Shown here piece after piece: positions 23,770 through 32,700 of a stretch of 42,134 nucleotides of DNA (within the stretch, counting starts at the first letter, position 1; every line of letters begins with the position of its first letter). The DNA lies in NCBI GenBank assembly GCA_015063165.1, contig SUSZ01000019.1:1-42134 (forward strand). Direction: 5' to 3'. The notes beneath the pieces are model-generated. The model did no database searches. It was not told the DNA's origin and saw only the letters and a program-made list of their open reading frames with translations. The position numbers were made by a program, and so were the translations under genes. The stretch comes from Thermoplasmata archaeon. GTDB lineage: Archaea > Thermoplasmatota > Thermoplasmata > Methanomassiliicoccales > Methanomethylophilaceae.

Positions 23770-24786
23770 TTATCTGCTTCCGAAGAAGTCGTAGGCGTCC
23801 TTGAACTTCGGAACGATCCCCTCGGCGTATATCCTCTTGAAGTCGTCCTTCATGGATATGACCCCCCAGCCCATCTTCTCCGCGTACTCCTTGAACTGGA
23901 CGGTGCGCTCGGCGTTCCCGTAATCCCTTACGGCATCATCCGCGCAGAGGATGAAGGACATGCTGTCGTAGCGGGGGTTCTCGGAGACATAGGTGAGCAT
24001 GCTGTAGTCTCCCGCTCCGTTGCCGAACGAGAGGATCGGACGCTTCCCGACCACCTGGACTATCCTCGCGACCTTGTTCATGCCGGAAGCGACGGTGATG
24101 ATCTTCCCCGAGTACACCAGATCCTCCTCTGGACCCATGATGTATCCGATGCTGTCCGCGCCGTTCTGCTTGGTGGCCTCAAGCTCGTACTCGGTGGCGA
24201 TCGCGCTGCCAGGCGTGACCCCGGGAAGGCCTGCGATGGTCCTCCTGACGTTCATCGTCTCGGTCGCGGAACAGACGAACACGGAGAATCCCCTCTTGCT
24301 GAGAAGGTCCATCAGCTGGAGCATGGGAGCGTAGAAGAGGTCCTTGCGCTTGGCATTGGTATATGTCCCGGAAGGCTCCCCCAGATACTCGTCGACGTAC
24401 GCCTCGTAGTCCTCGAGTGTCATTCCGCTGAACGCAGCGGCGTTGCACTCGTTCTTCCTTTCGGTGAAGCCGGGCTTCTTGACTCCGGTACGGATGACCT
24501 CGATCATCTCCTCCGCGAATTCCTTCTGCTTCTCATCGGGAGTGAAGGTGGAGTCATGCATCACGCGACGGAGGAACATGGCCCATTCCAGGTCGCCAGG
24601 ATGGTTCTCTGAAAGGATTGTTCCATCCATATCGAAGACCGCCACTCTGTCCTCCTCGGGGACGAAGCTTTCCGAATCGGGATCGGTCACGCGGGAGACA
24701 AAATCCAAAAGCTCCCTAACAGACTTCGATCCCTCTGTCCATGCGTCTAGCGCTCCTTCGCCCGGTGTACAGAAGTCGGTCATCAT
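23770..24786 (-). CDS. HAD-superfamily phosphatase, SerB-like
   Basis: A 338-residue haloacid dehalogenase hydrolase. Motif I is V-F-D-M-D-G-T (nucleophile Asp52, acid/base Asp54), motif II is V-C-S-A-T-E-T, and the motif IV acid is in F-G-N-G-A-G-D-Y-S. A long helical cap (about 75-170) follows motif I, as in phosphoserine-phosphatase-like enzymes. It dephosphorylates a small metabolite, which cannot be named. The ATG at 24786 fits a weak TATA element (CCTTTAACC near 24812) better than the longer start at 24855. Confidence 0.85.
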   Translation of the reverse strand: MMTDFCTPGEGALDAWTEGSKSVRELLDFVSRVTDPDSESFVPEEDRVAVFDMDGTILSENHPGDLEWAMFLRRVMHDSTFTPDEKQKEFAEEMIEVIRTGVKKPGFTERKNECNAAAFSGMTLEDYEAYVDEYLGEPSGTYTNAKRKDLFYAPMLQLMDLLSKRGFSVFVCSATETMNVRRTIAGLPGVTPGSAIATEYELEATKQNGADSIGYIMGPEEDLVYSGKIITVASGMNKVARIVQVVGKRPILSFGNGAGDYSMLTYVSENPRYDSMSFILCADDAVRDYGNAERTVQFKEYAEKMGWGVISMKDDFKRIYAEGIVPKFKDAYDFFGSR

Positions 24787-24909
24787 CCCAGCGTATGGCA
24801 GACATGGGTTAAAGGTATCGTTCCATCGCCTAGCGCTGCGTCGCATCACGAGCATCCACGATCCATAGAGCTAAAGAAAACGCTGATGGACAGGAACCAG
24901 ACTTCGTCC

Positions 24910-24917
24910 TTATAAAA
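24910..24917 (+). promoter_or_regulatory. TATA-like element facing the 3' end of an ATPase gene
   Basis: TTATAAAA on the plus strand in the 175-base gap between the HAD and importer B genes. A 9-codon reading frame starts at 24943, about 29 bases later, running antisense to the end of the ATPase gene. It may drive a small antisense RNA or be chance; the rest of the gap shows nothing else. Confidence 0.25.
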
Positions 24918-24961
24918 TCGCAATAACCAGAAAGCGTCGAAAATGGTTTGGAAAAGGTTTA

Positions 24962-25741
24962 TCAATCCGTGAACTCAGACTTCAGGAGTATGTTGGGCTT
25001 GCCCTCGAACTCCACTATGCTGCATTCTATCCCGTATATGTCACGAACCAGGTCCTCACTGAAGACCTCCTCGGGCGTTCCTTTGCGGTATATCACCCCG
25101 GGAGGGGCCATAGCGATGACTTCGGTGGAATAGCGTGCGGCGATATTCAAATCGTGGCAGATCATGATAATCAGCTTCTGGCCCTGGTCCGCCAGCTCCC
25201 TGAGGAACTGGGCGACATAGATCTGATGCTTCACATCCAGATTGGCCGTTGGCTCGTCGAGAATCATAATGTCCGTCTCCTGGACTAGCCCCCTTGCCAG
25301 CGTAACCCTCTGGTGCTGCCCTGCTGATAGTTCATTGTACCCCTGCATCGCCAGGTCCTCTATGTCCAGTATGCGCATGGCCTTCTGGACCAGGTCCAGG
25401 TCCTTCTTGCTGGTCCTCCATTTCGAGTGATTGTGCCTCCCTATCAGAATGGCATCGATCACAGGCATGGAGAACACGTCGTTAGTAGACGGCGGAACAT
25501 ATCCTATGGCCTTGGCTATCTCCACCGAGGTGTACTCGCCTAAGTCCTTCCCATCCAGCAGGACACGGCCCGAGGACGGCTTCAGCAGACGGTTCATGCA
25601 CTTCACCAGCGTGGACTTCCCCACGCCATTCGGCCCTATGATGCAGACCAGCCCGGGACGATTCAGCTTCAGATTTATCCCATGCAATATTGTCTTGCCA
25701 TGTCCGTACCCAAAATCCACATCCTGGAACTCGATCTCCAT
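24962..25741 (-). CDS. FecE/BtuD-type ATPase (system B)
   Basis: ATPase of importer B, 259 residues. Walker A is I-I-G-P-N-G-V-G-K-S-T, the signature is LSAGQHQRV (Ala in place of the first Gly), and Walker B is I-M-I-L-D-E-P-T. Shares the segment R-H-N-H-x-K-W-R-T-S-K-K-D-L with the ATPase of system D, so these are close paralogues. Third gene of an operon after the double binding protein and permease. Ligand probably an iron complex, corrinoid or tetrapyrrole. Confidence 0.93.
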   Translation of the reverse strand: MEIEFQDVDFGYGHGKTILHGINLKLNRPGLVCIIGPNGVGKSTLVKCMNRLLKPSSGRVLLDGKDLGEYTSVEIAKAIGYVPPSTNDVFSMPVIDAILIGRHNHSKWRTSKKDLDLVQKAMRILDIEDLAMQGYNELSAGQHQRVTLARGLVQETDIMILDEPTANLDVKHQIYVAQFLRELADQGQKLIIMICHDLNIAARYSTEVIAMAPPGVIYRKGTPEEVFSEDLVRDIYGIECSIVEFEGKPNILLKSEFTD

Positions 25742-25745
25742 CGTA

Positions 25746-26897
25746 TCAGCTCCATATGCGTGACTTCTTGCGAAGCATCAGCCATAGGAATATCGGACCT
25801 CCGAGGAACGACATTATCACTCCGACAGGCAGCACGGACGGATAGATCACCGTCCTTCCGAGCAGGTCCGCGCACACCAACAGCGCAGCGCCGAGGACGG
25901 CGGAAGCGGGAATGAGGAACCTGTTGTCAGGACCGATGAACAGCCTCGAAATATGCGGCGCCACCAATCCGACGAAGCCTATCATCCCTGTGAAGCTCAC
26001 TATCGCTGCGGTCATGAACGATACGACCAACAGGTTGAGCGTACGCATCTGATGAACGTTAAGGCCTAGCGAGCGAGCGCTGTCGTCACCCGTGGAAAGG
26101 ACGTTGAGCTTCCTGGAGAGCAGCTGCATCACGATTATGCCGACTACGGTCACGACCAGCATTATCGGTATGGCATCCCATTTGTTCTTGGAGACAGAAC
26201 CGACCTGCCATTCATAGACCGCGTCCATGTCGTTGGGATCGGCCCATAGCATCATGACGGTGGTACATGCGTTGAAAATGTACATCACCGCGATACCGGC
26301 CATGATCATGGTGGTGGGGGAAGCCTGCTTAAGGCGGGCGACCCCCAGGATGGTAAACATCGGGATCAGGGAGAACACGAAAGCGTTGACCACTATCGCA
26401 TAGGGGCCATGGGCCAGAGTGAACCCCAGTATCATCGCCAGAGTGGCCCCGAAGGACGCCCCTGATGAGATTCCCGTCGTATAGGGGTCGGCCAGGGGGT
26501 TCAACAGAGTGCTCTGCATCACCACCCCCGCGACGGCCAGCCCCATCCCGGCTATTATGGCTACGGCTATTCTGGGAGAACGGAGCGTGATCACGATGTA
26601 GTCCATGTCCGCATCGTGTATGTTCCCTGTGATGTGGTCCCAGATGATGGCATACACCTCGGATATGCTCAGGTCGTACGCCCCGACGGTGACGGCATAT
26701 GCTGCCACCACGGCGGTGACTATGATGCATGCAGCTATGAAGAGCCACTTGCGCATCTGGTACTTCCTGTAGTCCTCGAAGGACTCTTCCAGCTCCTCCT
26801 CGGACGTCTGCCTGACGAACCAGTCCGTGACCGCATTCCTGACCTTCCCGCTTATCACGGGAGGGTTTCCACGCTCCGTCTCCATAGGACCACTCAT
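25746..26897 (-). CDS. FecCD/BtuC-type permease (system B)
   Basis: Membrane subunit of importer B, 383 residues. About 50 cytoplasmic residues precede the first helix, and the core has the FecCD motifs V-A-G-V-V-M-Q-S, N-P-L-A-D-P-Y-T-T-G and G-F-V-G-L-V-A-P-H. The ATG at 26897 overlaps the stop of the binding-protein gene (ATGA) and was chosen over 26930. Its N-terminal tail (P-P-V-I-S-G-K-V-R-N-A-V) resembles the sequence upstream of the annotated start of the system D permease, which matters for a suspected frameshift there. Four bases separate it from the ATPase gene. Confidence 0.93.
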   Translation of the reverse strand: MSGPMETERGNPPVISGKVRNAVTDWFVRQTSEEELEESFEDYRKYQMRKWLFIAACIIVTAVVAAYAVTVGAYDLSISEVYAIIWDHITGNIHDADMDYIVITLRSPRIAVAIIAGMGLAVAGVVMQSTLLNPLADPYTTGISSGASFGATLAMILGFTLAHGPYAIVVNAFVFSLIPMFTILGVARLKQASPTTMIMAGIAVMYIFNACTTVMMLWADPNDMDAVYEWQVGSVSKNKWDAIPIMLVVTVVGIIVMQLLSRKLNVLSTGDDSARSLGLNVHQMRTLNLLVVSFMTAAIVSFTGMIGFVGLVAPHISRLFIGPDNRFLIPASAVLGAALLVCADLLGRTVIYPSVLPVGVIMSFLGGPIFLWLMLRKKSRIWS

Positions 26898-29800
26898 TGA
26901 GTCATCTGGTAGACTATGATCCCACCGCACTGCTTCAGGTCGTCTACGGACTTGACGTCGAGAAGAGTGAACTCCTTGATGAAGTCGTAGAACGTCTGCC
27001 AGCCCAGTTCGCTGTCGTAGTCCTCGGGCCAGATCATAGAACCCAGTATCCCCAAGGTCCCTAGGCCCATGTAGGTGCCTATGGACTCGTAGTTGATCGC
27101 ATAGATGTCGCCGTTCTTGTACGCGCGGCTGGTGCGGAAGTAGGAGGCCCTCTCGTCGACTATCTTCTGGACGTCCTCAGGCGAGTCTCTGTCCGCAGCC
27201 ACGCCCCACATGCTGATGATTATGATGTCCGGGTCCACGTCCTTGCATATGGCTTCGATATCCATCTTGGTCATGCCGGTGTCGGTGGGCTCCACGATGT
27301 CGACCATGGGAAGATGGGACACCGTCCAGACATCTCCGAAGCATCCGCCGGACTTGTAATGGGTGTCTATATCGGTGGTGGTCGCGTTGTTGGTGTTGTA
27401 GGCAACGAGGAAAGTGGTGAGGTCGCCACCCTGCTTCTTGGCCGCGAAGTACGCTTCCATGCTGTCAGAGAAGGCGCAGTATTCCCTAGCCTCGTCTGCG
27501 TGTCCGAGGAGGACCCCGCATGTCAGAATGCTGGACACGACATCTCTGTCGATGAATTTGGTCTGAGCAGAACAGCTGAGGTTGATCTGATCGATCATCT
27601 TGCCGCTCTCCCTGAGGGAATCGTACAGGGCAGGCGCGATGTACCCGAGGACTATAGTGCATCCGGACTTCATCAGGTTCTCCTGGAAGTCGGCGTAATC
27701 CGTGGATTTGTAGGTCCCGAGGTTCTGGAGCTTGTCCACTCCGGGATACCTGTCGGTATTGTACGTGGTGCACTTTGTGGTCCCCGCGACGATCCTGTCG
27801 TAGACTCCGAGCACCTGCCCCATCATGAGGCCGTAATCCACGGTGACTGCGATTTTTCCGGTGTTGGGGTAGTTGACATAGTAGTCGATGTTCCCGCTTC
27901 CGACGTACCACATCTTCGTGGTCTCGGTTCCGTCGAGGAGCTTCTTGAGATGGTTCGCATCTTCCTTGGTAACGGCACCGTCATGGTTGGCATCAGCGAA
28001 GGGGAACATCTCCTTGTCCCAGCTGCCGGATGCAACGATCCTCTCGATGAGCTTGAGGTCGGCCTTGTCCAGGTAGTCGTCGTTATCGGCGTTCCCGTAG
28101 ACGAGAAGCCTCGCGGTCCTGTCCGGATAGACGTCGGAGAACTGGCAGTGGTACTTGTCCCCGGTGTAGTAATACCCTCCTTCCTCGGTGACATCGACAT
28201 CGCAGACGGTGAAATTGTCGTACCAGTACTGGAGCGACTCCTGCCCCTGCTTGAGTGTGAACTTCTCGGGATAGATCATATGGGCGGACATCATGAGGGA
28301 CGCGAATCCGGAGTATCCGTCGAATATGTACGAGGAGCTCAGGATTCCACCATCGTTGTAAGCATCGGTACCCTTGAAGTACTGGACGCTGTTCTCGAAG
28401 CGCTTGTTGTACTCGCCCTGGGTGTAGAACTTCTCTCCAGGTATGGAAGAGGTCTGGAATCCGGTGTAGACCTCCATGTCGAATATGAGGTCGAAGTCCT
28501 GGGACATGATCCATTCCTGGGTCCTGTTGGGGGTGGTTCCCTTCTCGGTGTTGTCTGTGTACAAGTCTGCGAACATCGAGAGGAGCTGGTAGCTTCCGTC
28601 AGTGTTGGCGCAGTTGACGAGGATTCCTCCATAGCGGGAGATGTATCCGTCATTGTCCTCGTACATCCTGCATACGAGCATCTTGGGCTTCTCGGAATTC
28701 TTTATGTCGCTAAGGCCTTCCTTGATGGTGTCGACGACTCCGACAACGTATTCCTCGTACTTCTGAGCCCTGTCCTCTGCATCCATCAGGATTCCGAGTG
28801 TCAGAGCGGAAGAGACGCAGGAGGACCCTCCGATTCCCAAGGTTATCACCGGCACGTCGGGGAGGTAGGTGTTGGCCACTTCGGTGACGGTCGCCTTGTA
28901 CGGAGAGCCGATGATGAGGTCTACACCGGCGTTGAGGTATCCCTCGCAGAACTCCTCGGTCAGCTTGCTGCTGCCGGTTGTGCCATAGCTGTAGACGACG
29001 TTGGAGAGGTCGTACTGGTTGGACCTTGCCGTAGAGACGGACGCGTTGGCCGCGACCACATCGCTCCAGTGGCCGACGAGGTCCACGAGCTGGGCCTGCT
29101 GCCAGTAGGTGACCCCGATCCTCTTGCCGATGACAGGGAAGTCTATGCTCTGGACTTCTCCGTAGTAGTTCTCGTACCAGACGATCCCCTTCTTCTTGTC
29201 TATGATCATCTGGATCTGTTCGATGTCTTTGGAGTCGACCTTCCCGTCGTTGTTGGCATCGACATAGGGATTCCTGGACTTGTCGTAACTGATGGTCTTG
29301 TTGATCACTCCTTGGACGTATTCGATGTCCTTGGAGTCGATACGGTCATCGTTGTTGGCATTTCCGAGCACCTTTGCAACGGTGTCGACGCTGAACACGT
29401 AACCCTCGTTGAGAACCTTGTCGTCTGTAGGGCTGTAGACGCTCACATGGCATATGGCTTTGTAACCTCCGCTCTCAGCGGTCGCGACTATCGTGGCCCT
29501 TCCTTCGGACACCGCTGTGATGACGCCGTTGCTGACTGTAGCCACAGACCTGTTCTCACTCTCCCAGACGACATTCTTATTGGTCGCATTGGAGGGCGTG
29601 ACCGTGGCGACGATGGTGGCGGTCTCGCCGACATTCAACGTTTTCACATTGTCGCTCAGAGTCAGGCCGGTGACGCCGACGATGACGGCCGGAACGGTGA
29701 CATTGCATGAGGCGGTCTTCTCCCCATCGACGGTCTTCACGGTTATGACCGCGCTGCCGACGGATACTGCCGTGACCTTTCCGTTGCCGTCGACGACCGC

Positions 29801-30058
29801 TACGGAAGGGTTGGAGGAGGACCAGGTCACAGCCTTGTTGGCTGCGTTCGAGGGCAAGACGGTGCAGCTCAGGACCGTGCTTTTGCCCACCTCGAGCTGG
29901 ACGTCGGTCCTGTCGAGCCCGACGCTCTTCACTTTCACGACATCGCTGCTGCTGTCCTTGCTGCTGTTCTCATTGCTATAGATGTAGAAAGCAGCAGCGA
30001 GCAGCGCTATTACCAGCACCGCTGCCACAGCGATGATCACGATATTTCTCTTCTCCAT
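26894..30058 (-). CDS. Giant anchored receptor: two Ig-like, two dockerin-like and two substrate-binding modules (system B)
   Basis: A 1,054-residue surface protein, about three times a normal BtuF. Order: membrane anchor (about 6-28), two bacterial Ig-like group 2 domains (42-122 and 125-207), a dockerin-like pair of calcium loops (230-288, with N-A-N-N-D-D-R-I-D and D-A-N-N-D-G-K-V-D), a helical-backbone binding domain (295-650), a second dockerin-like pair (652-710), and a second binding domain (716-1054). The two binding domains are clearly diverged, so they may hold different ligands. First gene of the importer B operon. The dockerin loops keep D/N at positions 1, 3, 5, 9 and 12. Whether they bind cohesin or only calcium is unknown; no cohesin is recognisable here. 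Confidence 0.88.
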   Translation of the reverse strand: MEKRNIVIIAVAAVLVIALLAAAFYIYSNENSSKDSSSDVVKVKSVGLDRTDVQLEVGKSTVLSCTVLPSNAANKAVTWSSSNPSVAVVDGNGKVTAVSVGSAVITVKTVDGEKTASCNVTVPAVIVGVTGLTLSDNVKTLNVGETATIVATVTPSNATNKNVVWESENRSVATVSNGVITAVSEGRATIVATAESGGYKAICHVSVYSPTDDKVLNEGYVFSVDTVAKVLGNANNDDRIDSKDIEYVQGVINKTISYDKSRNPYVDANNDGKVDSKDIEQIQMIIDKKKGIVWYENYYGEVQSIDFPVIGKRIGVTYWQQAQLVDLVGHWSDVVAANASVSTARSNQYDLSNVVYSYGTTGSSKLTEEFCEGYLNAGVDLIIGSPYKATVTEVANTYLPDVPVITLGIGGSSCVSSALTLGILMDAEDRAQKYEEYVVGVVDTIKEGLSDIKNSEKPKMLVCRMYEDNDGYISRYGGILVNCANTDGSYQLLSMFADLYTDNTEKGTTPNRTQEWIMSQDFDLIFDMEVYTGFQTSSIPGEKFYTQGEYNKRFENSVQYFKGTDAYNDGGILSSSYIFDGYSGFASLMMSAHMIYPEKFTLKQGQESLQYWYDNFTVCDVDVTEEGGYYYTGDKYHCQFSDVYPDRTARLLVYGNADNDDYLDKADLKLIERIVASGSWDKEMFPFADANHDGAVTKEDANHLKKLLDGTETTKMWYVGSGNIDYYVNYPNTGKIAVTVDYGLMMGQVLGVYDRIVAGTTKCTTYNTDRYPGVDKLQNLGTYKSTDYADFQENLMKSGCTIVLGYIAPALYDSLRESGKMIDQINLSCSAQTKFIDRDVVSSILTCGVLLGHADEAREYCAFSDSMEAYFAAKKQGGDLTTFLVAYNTNNATTTDIDTHYKSGGCFGDVWTVSHLPMVDIVEPTDTGMTKMDIEAICKDVDPDIIIISMWGVAADRDSPEDVQKIVDERASYFRTSRAYKNGDIYAINYESIGTYMGLGTLGILGSMIWPEDYDSELGWQTFYDFIKEFTLLDVKSVDDLKQCGGIIVYQMTQ

Positions 30059-30102
30059 TCAATCACTTGGATTAAACATCCGTCTATAGTATAGATTGAA
30101 TG

Positions 30103-30112
30103 CTATTTAAGT
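30103..30112 (-). promoter_or_regulatory. TATA box of the system B operon
   Basis: CTTAAATAGC on the minus strand, predicting a transcript start near 30081 and a leader of about 23 bases. It shares a 155-base AT-rich divergent region with system C. Confidence 0.4.
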
Positions 30113-30168
30113 TACGTATTAACGATAATTGACCTATGTTCTAAATACTGTTATCGGGTTTTAATCGG

Positions 30169-30176
30169 TTTATAGA
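30169..30176 (+). promoter_or_regulatory. TATA box of the system C operon
   Basis: GTTTATAG, predicting transcription from about 30199 and a 15-base leader to the ATG at 30214. Confidence 0.45.
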
Positions 30177-30213
30177 TAAGATTCATCAATCAGCGAATGC
30201 ATTCTGCATATGC

Positions 30214-31332
30214 ATGACGTCTAGAGGGATGGCGGACATCGAGAAATCCGTCGACAGATGGATCTCCAGGAGAGAATCCGTGGATGCCGACGAGAAAATG
30301 AGCGAGTACAACCGCTATATCAGCAGAAAGGTCCTGTTCATCCTGATATGCATCGCGGCTGCCGTTCTGGCTGCAGGATACGACCTCACCGTCGGACCCT
30401 ACGACATCAGCATATGGGAGACCTACGAGGTCATCTGGGACCATATATGGGGGCTCCCCGTGGACTACAGGGACGACCTCGTCATCTGGACCATGAGGCT
30501 ACCCCGCATCCTCACCGGGCTGATAGCCGGATTCGGCCTAGCCATCGCAGGAGTCGTCATGCAGACCATCCTCCGCAACCCTCTCGCGGACCCGTACACG
30601 ACAGGAGTGTCTTCGGGAGCGTCGTTCGGCGCGTCGCTGGCCATAGGGTTCGGGCTCAGCCTGGCCGGCGCCGGGAGCGTGGGCATCGTGATCAACGCCT
30701 TCATCTTTTCCCTGATCCCCATGGCGGTGATCGTGTTCGTCTCCAAGATGCGCGGAGCGTCTCCTGCGACGATGGTCATGGCTGGGATCGCCGTGATGTA
30801 CATCTTCAACGCCATGACCACCATGATCAAGCTGTGGGTGGACGCCGACACCCTGGCGAACATTTTCGCATGGAGCGTGGGGACACTCGATGTCAAAGGA
30901 TGGGACCACATACTGACCATGTTCGCGTTCACGTTCGCGTCCGGGATCCTCCTGATGCTCATGTCCAGGAGGCTGAACGTCCTCTCTACGGGCGACGAGT
31001 CCGCCCGTTCAATAGGGATAAACGCCGACCGCCTGAGAATCGTATCGCTGTTCGTCGTCTCCATGCTGACTGCAGGGATAGTCAGCTTCACAGGCCTGAT
31101 AGGGTTCGTGGGGCTGGTCTGCCCCCATATCGCCAGGATGGTCGTCGGCTCGGACGTCAAATACCTCCTGCCAGCGTCAGGATTCTTCGGGTCCGCGCTC
31201 CTGCTGGTGGCCGACATCGTCGGAAGGAGCGTGTTCGAGGGCTCCGCCCTGCAGGTCGGAGTCGTGACCGCGTTCATCGGAGGCCCGATGTTCCTATGGC
31301 TCATAATAAGACAGAAGAAGGAGTCGTGGTGA
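30214..31332 (+). CDS. FecCD/BtuC-type permease (system C)
   Basis: Membrane subunit of importer C, 372 residues. About 40 charged cytoplasmic residues precede the first helix. Motifs include I-A-G-V-V-M-Q-T, N-P-L-A-D-P-Y-T-T-G and G-F-V-G-L-V-C-P-H. Paralogue of the permeases of B and D. No binding protein accompanies it, yet the gene is divergent from the double receptor of system B across a shared promoter region, so one of the two binding domains there may serve it. Alternative start ATG 30229 has no room for a ribosome site. Confidence 0.92.
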   Translation: MTSRGMADIEKSVDRWISRRESVDADEKMSEYNRYISRKVLFILICIAAAVLAAGYDLTVGPYDISIWETYEVIWDHIWGLPVDYRDDLVIWTMRLPRILTGLIAGFGLAIAGVVMQTILRNPLADPYTTGVSSGASFGASLAIGFGLSLAGAGSVGIVINAFIFSLIPMAVIVFVSKMRGASPATMVMAGIAVMYIFNAMTTMIKLWVDADTLANIFAWSVGTLDVKGWDHILTMFAFTFASGILLMLMSRRLNVLSTGDESARSIGINADRLRIVSLFVVSMLTAGIVSFTGLIGFVGLVCPHIARMVVGSDVKYLLPASGFFGSALLLVADIVGRSVFEGSALQVGVVTAFIGGPMFLWLIIRQKKESW

Positions 31333-31333
31333 G

Positions 31334-32131
31334 ATGGGAGAGCCGATAATAGAAGTCGAAGGCCTGACCTTCGGATACGATGCGCGCACCATCCTGCACG
31401 ACATCTCTTTCAGGATAGACGAGCCGGGTTTCTACTGCATAATAGGCCCAAACGGAGTGGGGAAATCCACGCTCATCAGGTGCATAACCGGGCACATAAA
31501 GCCGGATTCGGGGAAGGTCTCCGTGTACGGCAAGGAGGTCAAGGACTACAAGCTGAGCGAACTGGCCAAGACCGTGGGGTACGTGCCGGTGATGAACGCG
31601 GACTTCAACGTCCTGACCGTCCTCGATACCGTCCTGATAGGGAGGTACTCGCATCAGAGATGGAGGACGACGCCGGAGGACCTCGCCATAGCCCATGGGG
31701 CATTGGAGAGCATGGACATCGGCGACCTGGCGATGAGGTACTTCAGCGAGCTGTCCGCGGGCCAGAGGCAGAAGGTCTCTCTGGCCAGAGGGCTGGTCCA
31801 GGAGCCCAGGATACTGATCCTGGACGAACCCACTTCCAACCTCGACATACGCCACCAGATGTACGTGTCCGCGTTCCTGAAGACGCTCTGCGAGAAGACC
31901 GCGATGACCATCCTCATGATAAGCCACGACCTGAACCTCGCCGCGAAGTTCTCGGACGAGGTGCTGGTGATGGAACCTCCGGGGAAGCTCTACGGGATGG
32001 GGGCGCCCAAGGACATCGTCACCGAGGAGATGATCGAGAGGGTGTACGAGGTCCCCTGCGAGGTCATCGACGACCATGGGTCCCCGCATGTCATCCTTCA
32101 GATTCGAGGTCCCCAACATAGAACCTCCTGA
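31334..32131 (+). CDS. FecE/BtuD-type ATPase (system C)
   Basis: ATPase of importer C, 265 residues. Walker A is I-I-G-P-N-G-V-G-K-S-T, the signature is LSAGQRQKV, and Walker B is I-L-I-L-D-E-P-T-S-N-L-D. The GGTGAG just before the ATG at 31334 overlaps the permease stop. More diverged from B and D than they are from each other (R-Y-S-H-Q-R-W-R-T-T instead of R-H-N-H-x-K-W-R-T-S). The last 41 bases overlap the convergent PAP2 gene. Confidence 0.93.
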   Translation: MGEPIIEVEGLTFGYDARTILHDISFRIDEPGFYCIIGPNGVGKSTLIRCITGHIKPDSGKVSVYGKEVKDYKLSELAKTVGYVPVMNADFNVLTVLDTVLIGRYSHQRWRTTPEDLAIAHGALESMDIGDLAMRYFSELSAGQRQKVSLARGLVQEPRILILDEPTSNLDIRHQMYVSAFLKTLCEKTAMTILMISHDLNLAAKFSDEVLVMEPPGKLYGMGAPKDIVTEEMIERVYEVPCEVIDDHGSPHVILQIRGPQHRTS

Positions 32132-32615
32132 CCAGCCACACGGCGGCGAGGGCTGACAGCGCCCCGACGACGGCTCCGGCCAGGACGTCCGTTGGCCAAT
32201 GCATGTAGAGGTAGACCCTCGATACCCCCACCAGAACTGAGAACGCGAGCGCCAGGGCCCCCCATCTTCTGTTATAGATGAAGATGACGGTCGCCGCCGC
32301 GAACGAATAGGTCGTATGGCCGGAAGGGAACGAGTAGGATAAGATGCTGTCCACGATCGGCTCTATGTCGACGACGTCGTAAGGCCGGACGCGGCATACC
32401 ATGGGCTTGAGGATCAGGTCGGCAATGATGAACGATATGACGACCGCCAAGACGACGGCGATCCCCAGCTCCCTGTGCTTAGGATGGCAGGTGAACAGGA
32501 ACGCGAGGACGAACCATATCGCCGCATAAGTCACCAAGCCCGATACGAGCATCATGAACCCGTCCAGAGCAGGAGACGCCCCCTGCATCCACTCTATGAT
32601 CGCCAGCTCGTCCAT
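32091..32615 (-). CDS. PAP2-family membrane phosphatase
   Basis: Integral membrane lipid phosphatase of the type 2 phosphatidic acid phosphatase family, 174 residues with about five helices. All three signature motifs are present: K70-x6-R77-P78, P97-S-G-H100, and S-R133-x5-H139-x3-D143. It probably dephosphorylates an isoprenoid diphosphate or a lipid phosphate at the outer membrane face; which one is unknown. The ATG at 32615 has AGGTGG five bases ahead and fits the TATA box at 32656-32663. Its 3' end overlaps the system C ATPase gene by 41 bases. Confidence 0.9.
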   Translation of the reverse strand: MDELAIIEWMQGASPALDGFMMLVSGLVTYAAIWFVLAFLFTCHPKHRELGIAVVLAVVISFIIADLILKPMVCRVRPYDVVDIEPIVDSILSYSFPSGHTTYSFAAATVIFIYNRRWGALALAFSVLVGVSRVYLYMHWPTDVLAGAVVGALSALAAVWLVRRFYVGDLESEG

Positions 32616-32655
32616 GGTTCCACCTGTCGGCATGTAATCCGATAAATGCCGTCTC

Positions 32656-32663
32656 GTATAATC
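32656..32663 (-). promoter_or_regulatory. TATA box of the PAP2 gene
   Basis: GATTATAC on the minus strand. Transcript start near 32634, leaving an 18-base leader with a good ribosome-binding site. Confidence 0.45.
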
Positions 32664-32700
32664 TCCAGTCTGCCGCCATGCTCGCGCCACGAAGCGGAAG

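Noticed and set aside
27314-29710. A 798-codon open frame on the plus strand
   Set aside because: It runs antisense to the modular receptor gene, whose domains are unmistakable; the antisense product is a Val/Asp/Gly-rich low-complexity sequence typical of a mirrored high-GC gene.
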